Assembly (NCBI GenBank): GCA_037127315.1
Contig: JBBBDQ010001184.1
Coordinates: 1,222,001 to 1,286,000 of the forward strand
Length of the DNA: 64,000 nt
Reading direction: 5' to 3'
Source: Ascarosepion bandense
Taxonomy: Eukaryota > Mollusca > Cephalopoda > Sepiida > Sepiidae
In this document: positions 1 through 11,032 of the stretch, in pieces
Numbering within the stretch: position 1 is the stretch's first letter
Layout: each line of letters starts with the position of its first letter
Translations under genes and position numbers: made by a program
The notes under the pieces: generated by a model
Told to the model about the DNA's origin: nothing
What the model saw: only the letters and a program-made list of their open reading frames with translations
The model's database searches: none

Positions 1-596
1 AATGCAGATAATCTTCCTGCCGTTTAATACCAGAAAATTGAAAACTTCATACAAGAAAATGTGTAACACTCTTTTCCCTCTAAATTTTATGAGTTAAGTA
101 AATCTAACTCTTAATTTCTTGTGATTCGATTTTAATATGAATAACGTAACGAAAACAATTAATATCAGTTTTTTTTATATAAAGAGACAAGGGATGTAAA
201 CAATACTGAACAATCAAATACTTTCTTGAGTACTTAATCCCTTTTGTATATTATAATTCCTTCTTTTATTTTTGTTGTTTTTTAAGTATTTCATACAAAA
301 CGAAAAACATACGAGCGAGATATATAAACAAGCGTAATTGTAGCAGCAATACAAATATCACCATTGATAGCTTGCCAACATTTACACGCATACATAAAAT
401 AACGTAAACGTGAACATTTGTGTGATGAATTCATACACATTTTTAAGTCCACACTAAAACATTTTATTTCTTTTTGTTGTAAAAGAAAAACAAAACATGT
501 TCGTTAAATTTTGTTTGCAAGGAACTTTGTAATGTATTTCTTTAAACAAAGTTTATTTTTGTACTCAATAGTAAAATTATTTCAATATGTTGAACT
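1..596. other. Unassigned AT-rich DNA
   Basis: No coding frame, RNA gene or recognised repeat is visible. The stretch is AT-rich with short homopolymer runs. Confidence 0.5.
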
Positions 597-850
597 GATC
601 TTTGTTGCCATTTGTACGATGGTTCGGCCGTAGTATGCTTCGACGTTCTTCAGGTGGTAGGAAGTTTGAACCAAACCCCTTATTACAATCACTGGGTATA
701 TCTTCTGCATTCCTTGCGTAGTGCCTGTTCACATGAATTAGGCTGGAGCGTACAACAGCCGAAACGTCGTACAAATTGCAACAAAGATTAAGACAACAGT
801 CCGAATAATGTAAAAACTGTAAATACTACTACATCTCAGAAAATACAAAT
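597..850. mobile_element. Penelope-like element terminus fragment with inverted ends
   Basis: Two near-identical segments face each other. The plus-strand piece at about 758-785 (GCCGAAACGTCGTAC followed by AAATTGCAACAAAG) matches, with a few changes, the minus-strand piece at about 630-597 (GCCGAACCATCGTAC then AAATGGCAACAAAG). The downstream part, about 742-835, resembles 46,985-47,105, which lies 3' of a second Penelope-like remnant. It is therefore read as a detached PLE terminus with a partial inverted copy. On the minus strand a CTGAAGA box (653-647), a 4-bp stem and a GAAC box give a hammerhead-like layout. No protein is encoded. The link to PLEs is inference from the shared repeat. 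Confidence 0.45.
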
Positions 851-1149
851 ATGTCGAACTGTGTTTGAAGATTTTTCTTCTTCATTTTTCCACACACTTT
901 ATCCTCGAAATGTACGAAGCCAAAAATAACCATAATTACAACTAGTCTAATACAGAATATAGCATTTGTTTGCAATATGGTAACTGGATTTTAAAAAAGC
1001 AGCGCATATCCTTGCATATGAGGCTCATTTAGAAATACATCGGTAAGTCGGGCAACCCAACCTGATCAGACAGCCTCTGATTTAAAGTGTTCACAAGTAA
1101 CAAGAAGCAACAACCAAATCATATTGTTCTTCAAACATAAAAATATCAA

Positions 1150-1600
1150 CCTCCTAAACATCTGTCCGTGGAACTCCTTCATTGTTCCTGAGCGGTGATA
1201 CAAACTGCGTCAACCTAGGGAACATTCCTTAGTCGTTAAGTCAAGCAACAAAAAAAGCAAATCAGTGCCACTGGACGAGATATTTACTGCAGTCAATCTA
1301 GATTCACGATGCTCCACTACTTCTAACATTTGAGACTCACCATACCCTGAACATTTTAGCGAATTATCTTAATTCCCTTCGTACCCCATTAGTTAGATGT
1401 AAGTTCCACTCCTGCACCGTCTTCATCTGAATCACCGCTCTGTGGAACAGACTCCCAAAAGGATTATTCATCTATCACTAAAATATTAATCTGTTCAGTT
1501 CTAGGGTTAACGGTTATCTTTCCCACATATCTCCATAACCTGCACTTCTTATTCTGTAATCCTGTAAGTGTTTTTTGTTATCTTATATAGGGTAAGGATG
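1150..1600 (+). mobile_element. LINE reverse-transcriptase C-terminal fragment (decayed)
   Basis: The frame through about 1,412-1,535 reads TVFI, stop, ITALWNRLPKGLF, then NINLFSSRVNGYLSHISP after a second stop. This is the C-terminal signature of jockey/CR1-group non-LTR retrotransposons (usual form: a hydrophobic stretch, LWNxLP, then FKSRVNRYL). The upstream part is weaker and frame-shifted. No catalytic motif remains, so this is a 5'-truncated dead copy. It lies just upstream of the family A SINE. A similar C-terminal block on the minus strand at about 45.6 kb may belong to the same LINE subfamily. Confidence 0.55.
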
Positions 1601-1602
1601 TG

Positions 1603-1902
1603 CGTTGTGGTGCATTGGATATCGGCTCAGAACGAGAAATCGGGGAGCCGAGCTCGAATTCCAGCTGAATTCATTGCATTCACTTACGCGCAAATACCTT
1701 TGGGAAAGATATTAATCCGCCTATTCCTTCCAGTTATGGGTTAAATAACAGGACAGATTTGGTTCTATAGCCTTGGTCGGCAACCAGTCTACCGCAGAAA
1801 GCAATGGCAACCTACTGCGGGATAATCTTCTGCCCAGTCAGTCATGTTTCTGTCGTGACATGATCGCCCAAGCGTGTATCACGTATGGCACTCAACTGAC
1901 TG
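1603..1902 (+). mobile_element. SINE family A, full-length copy
   Basis: A 300-bp tRNA-type SINE. The head holds an A-box-like TGGTGCATTGG (about 1,609-1,619) and a B-box-like GAGCTCGAATTCC. A conserved body follows (CATTCACTTACGCGC; GGGTTAAATAACAGGACAG; GCAACCAGTCTACCGCAGA; ATGATCGCCCAAGCGTG), ending in CAACTGACTG. The same arrangement recurs at 48,243-48,541 with the same length, which fixes both ends. Shorter or older copies lie at 5.8-6.2, 35.8, 36.4, 54.1-54.6, 56.1, 63.3 and 63.8 kb. An open frame at 1,773-2,039 runs through it and is not a gene. Transcription would be by RNA polymerase III from the internal boxes. I cannot say which published SINE family this is. Confidence 0.85.
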
Positions 1903-2440
1903 TAACCTTTTTTTGTAAAATAAGGAAAAAGATAAATTTGGATAACTTTGCATCTATAGTTGTCTTGGGTTATGGGTTAATAGCAAGAAATTCTGAAATC
2001 TCTAACTTTAGTGTGCGATACAGTCTCGGAGAAGGGTAATGTCGAATCACATACCGATTATATGTAGAGATAACATCTCCATTTCCAAACAAAGAGCCAT
2101 ACTTGTTATAGAGACCACCGCAGACACATATTGAGGCTGTAACACTTATTCTTTAACGAGAGAATCAGCATGTTAGCGTCTAATGACAGTTAAGATCAGA
2201 AGCCATGAGAGTCACGTCTGGTAATTATTATTGTCATTATTATTACTAATTATCTTATTATTTTTTGACGTCTCAAACAGATCGCAACTGATAGGTTAAA
2301 CAGGAAAATTAAGTAAAAACAATTTTTTCAATACCACATGAATCAATTATTTTAGAAGGTTATGACAGTATTTTGTTTGTTTTTTCTTGTTTGTGTTGTT
2401 GTTGCTCTTCTTCGTATTTTTATATTATTATTTTTTCTAC

Positions 2441-2477
<37 letters not shown>

Positions 2478-4389
2478 AGTGTGAATAATGAAGTTATCAA
2501 AAACTTAGTTTTTAGCTTTTCATTTGATCCTTTTTTCTTTCTTACGCACATTGTCGTTATTATTCCTATATTATCTGATTTAGTCATTTTAAGTCATTTT
2601 ATTTTATAAGTGGTTATTTCATCTGGCATTTTCTCAACCCAAAATACTTCTCTATAATTCAGTAATACAGAAGGTGACGTTCTCCCCTTTTTTAGGTCTA
2701 CTTTTGACTTCTCTCTAAATCTTTTCACTAAGAAAAGATTAAGATTTCATTGCCGAAAATAGAATTGCTGTATAATGGACGACAGACAGCAGCTAAAATA
2801 GAGATTGGAATACAATATCTAAAACACTGTTATTTACTTTGACTGCGAGGCGATGTATCCCACGTTTTACCTACGTTTTAGTCTTTTGATTTCTCTCTTT
2901 GAACATTTCTTTTGCTATGTGGGTTTCCTTTGCCTTGTTAAAAAAAAGTTCGCACAGTTCTATCTAAAAACCGGTATGTCTTTAATTCTTGGTACGGATC
3001 TTGATAGCAGCCCCTCCATGACGTATATCAATTATTCTCCACTTAAATCCATTTTACTTACTTCCTAAATGGATACTGAACCGAGTGCTTACAACGATTC
3101 TCGAACATCGAAATCTCATGTCATTTGCGTGTAAATAAGGATAACTTATCACCCCAGAAATTCAAAGCACTATCTTTTAGCTTATTATCCTCATTTCCTT
3201 TTAAAGTTCGATTCAAGTGACAGAAATCCCTAATTTTGTCTCTTTATTCATCGGTTCCATTTTTTATGACTATTTTATTTTTTCTGTAATTTCATCCTAA
3301 GCAGCGTAATAATGCCTCTAAGATGCAACAGGTTACTGGAAATGAAATAGAATGAGAAGACTTTAGAGGGGAGAAAAGACAATAAAATCAGGTGTCAGGA
3401 CGACATAATACAGTTACTGACGTTGCATTAAGTTTGTTAAAGAAAATAGGGTGTAGGGAAACAAGTAACTGGAAGAAAGCTCCATACAAAAGATGGTGAA
3501 CAAGTGTTTTACATGTATTCCTCTACATACCCTCTAATGATTTTTTTTGAGACAGACCTTTTGAAAATTGTAAACTCATTATCAACTTAAAGAATAGAAA
3601 GAGTTTAATGACGAAAGCCACATTTGAAACCGCTTAATCTGCTTCCTGTTCTTTTAATACATTATGCAAGGTTTTATTACATATTCGTTTTTATATTAAT
3701 TTTTTCGCGTTAATAGTTAAATTCAATACTTTTCCATGATTTAATACACATGTTGCTGTAAAACAATGATCGATCTGCCAACAAAGCATTTATTAGATGA
3801 TAACTTTTGAATTGGATAGGGTTCCAAAGATTCCATCATTGCCACTAATTAAGGGCATCCCGGAAATACCTTACAATATCACCGTGTTTTGTCCTTTCCC
3901 CTCACATGTGCAAAAGCTAGACAAAACGGACTCTTGCTTGCTTTTCGAAACATTCCATTATTATAATTTTGTCATGTTCCCAGGATTAACCGTTAATTTA
4001 GTGGGGATTACTTTAATTGACAAAATGGTAAAATAAAAAAGTAACATCATTTTCCACCGACGACGTTTCCCAGATTCGAATTGGATATGACAGATATAAA
4101 TTTTTTTGTAAAAAGAAATTGTGACTTGAAACTAAGTAATTCTTTTTACCGTGGTGTTTCGTTCCTTTCAACCGTTTTATTTATCTATAATTGGAATTTA
4201 TGTAATTGACGACGCAATGCGTTTGTTCAACATACCTCTCTACCGTGAAAATGTTCTTATACTACTTCAACATTTTAGGATAGATGTGGATCATATCATG
4301 CAAATAATGAAATCGACTTATTTATTTCCGGGTTTTCATTAACCTCGGTGTTGATTGGTTGTAACCCCACTTCTTTCTGAAATATACAT
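1903..4389. other. Unassigned AT-rich DNA
   Basis: No homology to known proteins is apparent in the small open frames here (longest about 80 codons, with hydrophobic AT-driven composition). A TTA trinucleotide run lies inside and is listed separately. Confidence 0.5.
2440..2476. repeat. (TTA)n microsatellite
   Basis: About twelve uninterrupted ATT/TTA units. They create a poly-tyrosine run in one spurious frame. Confidence 0.95.
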
Positions 4390-5000
4390 TTTTTTAATCA
4401 TTTCACCCCAAGCAAGGCAGGAATACTGCCACTGTTGCGCAGGGGGTTACGTCGAGGAAAGTGATGAAAAAGAAGGGTTAGTTATAGGGAATGTCAGGAG
4501 GAGCGTAATAGAAGAATGAGAATACCGGTGTAATGGGGTGGAGTGGAAGCAGAAAAGAGCTTGAGAGAAAGGATACGAGTTGGTGAGATAGAAGATGTCT
4601 ATTGACCTTACATTTAAATTCCTGGAGATTGTATCTGCCGAGGAAGCAAGTATATGGAAGGGAATTCTACATGCGGGAAGTGCAAGAAAAGAAGCTGTTA
4701 GTGTAGAAATTGTGGTTACATTTTATCGGTTTTACTGTAAAATAGTGGGACCTAAGTGCTAGTCTAGTAGCTCGTGTAAATTTATACATAGGTGGCACCA
4801 GTGAGTTAAGTTCATTGGAGTATAAGCCGTTTAAGTAGTTGTAGAAGAGGCACAGAGAAGCCACGTCACGCCGGTGAGAGACAGACTGCAGCCGAGCTGC
4901 CAAACCGGCATCGATCACATTACAGATTCTCTGTTGGAATTTTTCAAGAACCCCGAGGTGAATAGCAGGGGCACCCGACCAGATTCTCCAGCACCGACAT
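4390..5000 (-). mobile_element. LINE-A 3' fragment (C-terminal coding end plus 3' tail)
   Basis: The minus strand encodes the C-terminal part of a jockey-like LINE. At 4,918-4,667 it reads MIDAGLAARLQSVSHRRD, then LVPPMYKFTRATRLALRSH, then KPIKCNHNFYTNSFF. A frameshifted upstream piece (about 5,000-4,920) continues the same domain. The 3' untranslated tail ends at about 4,390 in CCTTGCTTGGGGTGAAATG plus an A-run. That tail is shared with copies at 11.0, 14.8, 18.6, 22.4, 26.2, 35.5 and 63.0 kb. The copy is 5'-truncated, as is usual for target-primed reverse transcription, and lacks endonuclease and RT catalytic motifs. Confidence 0.8.
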
Positions 5001-5825
5001 CCAACGATGCGTATTTCCTTTCTACAAAAATAATTTCAATAGTACCACATACGTTTGTGATATGGTGATAGTTGTATGATCTCTTTAATTTCCACTGAAA
5101 TTCGGTACCAATACTTACCACACTGTTTAGTCGTATTTCTTTATTGTCTATCCTCATGTCGTTCAAATAGAAGGATTATATCTTTAATACAATTTTCGAT
5201 TCAGATTTGAGTAGCCTATTTTTATATTCGTTTTTTATTTGTATCTTACATGATTTTTAAAATAAATCTTTTTCTCTCTAGAGATTTTCTTACGTAACCA
5301 TTTCTCTTACAGATATATGTCTGGAATATATTCAATACTTCTGTCTCGAGTCCTAGATTACTTAGTATGAGAACAAATTAGATCAATCAGCATCATCTTT
5401 TTCTTTCTCTCCTTCTTCTCCTCTTCCTCCTCCCTTGTACTGTATCCTTTAAAGAGTCGGTTGATCATGGCAGGAAGCATTATTTGACTTTACTTCCTCT
5501 TTCTCCCCACTCTGTTAACTTATTCGCACAAACTTATTTAAATGATTATTAGCTATTTCATTTTACTTCTTTCAATATATTTCCGGGTCTTCAGCGTGGT
5601 TTAATGTTTAGCAAGCTTCTATCATTACATTAATTACGCCTGAGTACCGAAAAATGCGTATCTAACGCTTTCGGCTTTATACTATGCCTAAGCTACGCTT
5701 AGAAAAATTACTTCTTTCAATATGTCTTCCGAGTTTTAGATATTGCACACTTTTTTCCTAACATATCTTTAATGGTTTTAAGCACATGTGTACTTCTTAG
5801 AGTCTTGTCACGTCGAAACATCTGT
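5001..5825. other. Unassigned AT-rich DNA
   Basis: Nothing recognisable apart from pyrimidine-rich patches near 5,400. Confidence 0.45.
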
Positions 5826-6165
5826 TAAACAACGTTGAACCTGATCAGTACCTAGATGGGTGATCACTTGGGAATATGACGTGCTGTAAGCCTGGATGTG
5901 AAGATGGTAAGATTGATAAGAAACCAGCGAGCAGAGTTAGAATTCCAATCAATACATACACTCACGCGTAAATGGCAGTAAGAAAAGTATGAATCCATAT
6001 ATTCTCCCTCAGTTATGGGTTAAGCAATAGAACAGACTTGGTTTTATAGCCTTGGTTGGCAACTAGTTTACTACAGAGAGAAACGGTAGTCTACGGCGGT
6101 GATGAAATTCTTCTGTCAAGTCAATCATATATCTTAAAGTGATATGATCACCCAAACGCTTAAGG
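5826..6165 (+). mobile_element. 5S-headed SINE sharing the family A body
   Basis: The head (about 5,829-5,891) is recognisably 5S-rRNA-like. AACGTTGAACCTGATCAGTA, CTAGATGGGTGATCACTTGG and GAATATGACGTGCTGTAAG follow the 3' two-thirds of animal 5S rRNA, including the internal promoter region (box C). It is followed by a B-box-like AGAGTTAGAATTCC and then the family A body (TTATGGGTTAAGCAATAGAACAG, in pieces; CTTGGTTGGCAACTAG; TGATATGATCACCCAAACG). The element is therefore either a 5S-tRNA composite SINE or a SINE A inserted beside a 5S pseudogene. The partial 5S head at 24.5 kb, with a similar GGATGT..AGGTGGTA continuation, favours a composite family. Confidence 0.65.
5829..5891 (+). pseudogene. 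5S rRNA-like sequence (SINE head, not a functional gene)
   Basis: It matches the region of 5S rRNA from helix III to the 3' end but lacks the first third of the molecule and has several changes in conserved positions. It would not make a 5S rRNA. It is probably the promoter-bearing head of a retroposon. Confidence 0.7.
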
Positions 6166-6879
6166 AAGGATTCCTCGAGGTATCATTTTCTCTAGAACTA
6201 GCTTGTTGTTTTGCTCATGCTTTTCTCGTCATCCTACTGTAGAATCACATCTTTGTAGCTTTAAGGCTCATCTGCATCTATGAGAACATTGTTCAATATT
6301 CGCTGCCATACAGAACGTAAAATATAGTTAAACAGTTTCGCAATGTTTCTAAAGAAACTTCACTATGCTTTAACTTCCATTGAAGGTCACCTCAAGCCAA
6401 GCAGTAAAACTACTAAGACAAAGAGGTTATTCGGCGTGGAATAATTATAAAACAGAAATATTACTAAAGAGAGAGAACAAAAAAGAGATACCAAGACACT
6501 AGGTAGTGACTGACATTTATAATTTTAAAGATTAATTTGGTTGAAGAGTGAAAAAAAAAAAGAGAGAAAAGGAAGTATTAGCAAACAATTTATGGTTACA
6601 TATGAAAAAAAACCTCAATCGGAAATTCGTGAAACCGCGTCGCCAGTCTACTGCTATGCTTAAAGTTATAATGTCTAGGTACCATAGTAAAGCGATCATC
6701 CAGACAGTTGCCATGAAAGTATTTATAGAAAAGGCAGGGGGAGACAACTTTCCTGCGACAAGAAAATGAGTGAAGCCAAGACGCTAAATCCTGACTAATA
6801 AAATTAAGGATTTTTTATTGGATTTTTTAAAGGTTCTATAGATATATATCAGGAGTGACTGTAGACATAAATATGTAAA
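6166..6879. other. Unassigned DNA
   Basis: No gene. Two overlapping frames on opposite strands at about 6,532-6,769 run through a purine-rich patch and look like chance frames. Confidence 0.4.
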
Positions 6880-7335
6880 ATAGGTTCTAGAGAGAAAATT
6901 GCATAGCACAACACAGTAAGACATCATTCTTAGCAGCTGATCTAGCAATGGGTTCAGTATAGTTTTTTCTGCTTCATATCCCTCGGGAAAGTTAGCTCGT
7001 GAAGACGCGACGAATCACTCTTCTGAAGGTTAGCATCAATCATGTGAATGTAAGACGAAAAGGTGCATCTCAGATGTGTAATAGAAAGTAGTTTAGTGTT
7101 GCAGTTGGTAAAATCAACCAGCATTTCTTTGCCACAGTTAACAACAGACTGAAGGTCGTTTTTTACATCAGCCGCCAATTTAACATTAGCAATTTGACCT
7201 GATCAGACTTACTATCGAGACAGGAGCAAATAACTTTGCCATTAGTATAGATAATAATTTGAGTAACACTTTGCGTTTTATTTGTTTTCAATATGATGCT
7301 TCCCGACAGCACGTCAGTGATCATGGTTCTAACAA
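6880..7335 (-). mobile_element. LINE-B reverse-transcriptase fragment (decayed)
   Basis: Read on the minus strand, frames at 7,402-7,163 and 7,178-6,954 give the post-catalytic part of a jockey-like RT: IIIYTNGKVICSCLDSKSDQ, then AADVKNDLQSVVNCGKEM, VDFTNCNTKLLSITHL, HMIDANLQKSDSSRLHELTF, and further on IARSAAKNDVLLC and CAMQFSL. The YADD position appears as YTNG, so the catalytic aspartates are lost. The order matches other LINE copies in the window. Internal stops and at least one frameshift make it a fossil, and both ends are truncated. Confidence 0.7.
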
Positions 7336-8391
7336 AATTTTCCTTTTTCTTAATGCTTTGCTTACCTTTTGCAAAGCATATTTTACTAAAACAATACGCC
7401 ATTAGATATCGGTGTCACAATTTCCGTTCTCTGTTAAATTACATTCCAGTTCGAATTCGGCAGCGCTTGAGAGAAAAGACAGAATTCCATTTTTAAACGA
7501 GATATTAACAGTGAATTATCTTTCTAAAATAGTTAATCAAACAACGTTATATCACATAATTCTATTAATTAATCAGACGATTATCTTCATCTTTATAGTT
7601 TCGATCACAACCGCTGCACTCACCAGTTATCCTAGAATAATCTTACTGCAGGGTTTTATAATTCCAGGAATTATTCAGATCAGCATTTTATATTATTGTT
7701 TTGATTTTTTCGATTATTCTTTTTCTCCCTACAGAATTCCTAATTCGTTTTTAGCTTCTGAACATACCTTTCGATTCTGTTTTTTTAGTAATTTCACTAT
7801 TCGAATTAAGTTAATTCACAGATATGTACGACGAAAGTAACTGTTATATTTTTCAATTGGGATGACGACTATCATATGTATTTGTGAATTGTCCTAATTA
7901 GGTAAGTGAACGTTGGTAGAATAATGTTAGCAACGGAATAAAGGATTCCGTTTGAAAAACCGTCAGAGGTTATCAGATGACGCATATATATCAGAATAAG
8001 ACGGAAGTGCACAATGAAGAAAAAGTTATGACTGAAGAAATCAAAAAGTGGATATTTGTCTGAATAATATTCGCCGACTAATGATATTTTATCAGCTAAG
8101 AACTTTACATAAAGACGAGCTTGAATAAATCATGAACTAACATAATATAACTTAAAAAAAGTATAAAAATTGTTGTCATAGATTTTGTGGTTATCCAATT
8201 AGGACTATTCACAGAATTTGACACGAAAGACTTTAGTAAAAAGGAGTTGAAGAAAAGCACACGTGACCCTCGAAATTCATTTTCGTTTTATATAGACCTT
8301 GAGGTTAATTTCAGACAAATAATATACAAATCTTTATTCTTTAAAATTGTTATGCCTGAAGAATGGCTTATGATATAACTACCTTTTCCGA

Positions 8392-8393
<2 letters not shown>
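7336..8393. other. Unassigned DNA with one longer chance frame
   Basis: A 142-codon plus frame at 7,412-7,840 is rich in F, I and L and contains hydrophobic stretches. I see no family motif. AT-rich composition alone can give such a frame. It is not called as a gene. Confidence 0.4.
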
Positions 8394-8441
<48 letters not shown>

Positions 8442-8442
8442 G
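8394..8442. repeat. (TA)n-(GA)n compound microsatellite
   Basis: About eleven TA units run directly into about twelve GA units. A diffuse purine-rich GAGA tract continues to about 8,500. Confidence 0.95.
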
Positions 8443-8500
8443 ATGAGAAGAAAAGAGATAGAGATAGTGAGAAACAGAGAGAGAAAGCGAGAGAAAGAGA

Positions 8501-10890
8501 ATTTTTTTCAGTGATGAGTGTTATCTAATACAGTTTAAATGCATAGTCACATGTGAACACACAAACGCAGATATATATACAGGAAATATATATTATATAC
8601 TGTATGCAAGTTTCACTTGAGACAACTTATAAGGCACTGATATTAAGCTTTTTTTTATATTTTTTTTATTATATTTGTATTGCATTAGTGCATGTTATTT
8701 CTTCTTTGTCCAAACTGTTCAAATGATCTATGGATCCGAGCACTTTTATCTCATCTATCTACCTCTATTTGATTTAATATGTAGATTACTTTGTATTAAA
8801 GAAGATTTAATCCACAAATACGCAAATATAAATACATACATTTTAACGTATGTTATATTTAAAGTGTTCAATATCAGGGATAGAGTGTATGTAAGTATAA
8901 AATTGGACATTGAGTTCAACAAGCAGCAGTAAAAGTCTGTTTCATGCTTAAACGCAATAGTCAGTCCATTTGTGTTGTGTTTTGTCTGGACTATTTAAAT
9001 ATGCTGGTCATTGATGCATTACGGGTAGGTATATTATATTAACGGTTATTGAGTAGGCCGTAACGGTCACGTTATGAATTATTCTAGGGGCTATTGACTG
9101 AATGGAAATGTGTGACTATTTTATTGTGTTGTTTTTTACACTTTATTATGAAATATTTTGATATTTTTTTTACATAGGATAGTCTATATGTCAATTGAAA
9201 AAATATCACGAACTTTTGTCTCATGTAGCTAACTTAATGCGAATGACGAGATTAATAAACAAAAGAATGGGAGAGGTATGCTTTGAAACCAAAAAAGACC
9301 GAGATATTATTTTGAGAGAAAAGGAATAAACGAAAAAATCGAAAAAAATAATAAATTATTTAATGTTTTTTCACTTTTATTTATACTTATTTTTAATTTT
9401 AATTTGTAATTTATTTTTTTACAATTGTATTATTTTTTAAAAACATCACATAAATTATAATTAATAATTTACTATTACTATAATCAGGTATATATATATA
9501 TATATATATTAGATTTAAATTACTTAACAGTCAGTTTTCAATCAACACATGAGATTGCGATTTGCCTGAAAGTCACAATTGTGTTACTAGTAACAAAAAT
9601 GCATTTTATTAATATAGTTAACATCATCGCTTAGTGTAGGATCAATATTTACACCCAAAACTAATGGAGTAACATGGAAAACCTTTTATTAGTTTTCATT
9701 TAAATACACATGGAAACTACAAAGATTTATTCATAAAATAATCGTTGATAACACAAATATAATAGCATCATCCACATGTAAAAAGAAAGACTAAAAGTAA
9801 TCGAAGAATTATTAATAAAAAAATAAGCCATCACTCAACAATATCAACTATGAAAAATATGCACATCGAGTTTTGAAAATAAAACATTCACATGACTACA
9901 TACATACATTAAACAATTTATATATTCAGCTAAAAGTAAAATAAAATTTCTCAACGGGAAGTGGAATGGAGCTTTACAAATTTTTAAATGTTCCATCAGG
10001 ATGTTCTGTCATTCCCCTTAAAAGTAAAGTTATAATTTTTGAACGTTTTTCGGCTTCTCCCTACACGCCCGTTTTCAATTTTCTCGCTATAGATTATATT
10101 ATGTTAGATCATGGTCTAGCCTAGGCCTAGTTTGCAAGACTGTTATTTCTTCATAATTAAGCGGAAAGAACAAATGATTTTTCGATTATTAATTTATATT
10201 CTTTAATCATTTTAGAATCTTTAAATATTTGGTTAAAATTATTTTTCTCGCGTCAGAGGGTGAACAAACCTTAGTATGTGGGCGTTTAGCGTCTTTTCGT
10301 CGAAAAATACATTGATTTGGAAATTATAACAAAATAAAACCATTTTAAGATTATAATGAAACTTTTAAACCTTATTCACCAAATAATAAAATTTCTTAAG
10401 AAATTTTTATTTTTTTCAAAGTTTCAAAAATGTATTATATATATCTGTTACACACTCGCCATTTTAGTACTTAATGCTTACATTATTTATACTATGTAGG
10501 GATTGATGTTGACATTAGTATAAGAAGACATCTTTGGGGAATTTATGTTTTTTTAGGAAAATAGGATCCCCTGTTACAGAAAGTATGCTCTGAAACATAA
10601 AATAGTGAATACAATGAAAGTAAGAGACTGTTTCATTAGAAAGTTTTTTAACTGATGTTATGGATAAGATATATAATAAACATTATTGTCTTAAGAAAAA
10701 GAATGTTTGATGAATAATTGTTTTTTGCTATAACAGTTTTCATATTTTTAAATTATAATTGGGTTTATTTAGAAAGTTTTAAAGATTTTAAAATTTGTAG
10801 TGGTTATATCATACTGTTAAGTAAAACCGATAAATGCAAATCTTGTGTATAATGTTAAACTACATCTCGCATCATTCCCCTTATTCCTAT

Positions 10891-10892
<2 letters not shown>
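8501..10892. other. Unassigned AT-rich DNA
   Basis: No gene or clear repeat, apart from a (TA)n run at about 9,488-9,510. A less AT-rich patch at 9,955-10,140 (containing the palindrome CTAGCCTAGGCCTAG) may be an old repeat, but I find no second copy in the window. Confidence 0.4.

Positions 10893-10941
<49 letters not shown>
10893..10941. repeat. (CA)n-(TA)n compound microsatellite
   Basis: About eight CA units followed by about sixteen TA units. Two overlapping short frames here (10,834-11,030) are products of the repeat. Confidence 0.95.
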
Positions 10942-10944
<3 letters not shown>

Positions 10945-11032
10945 ATACACACACGAACATCCACTCGACCAGATCTGCTCAAAAGTCCAGCCATTTTTCT
11001 ATGGAACCGAAAGAAAAAGTAACTTCTTAGTA

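Noticed and set aside
7412..7840. 142-codon open frame with hydrophobic stretches
   Set aside because: No family motif and no exon-like context. F/I/L richness is expected from AT-rich DNA. A receptor or transporter call would be invented.
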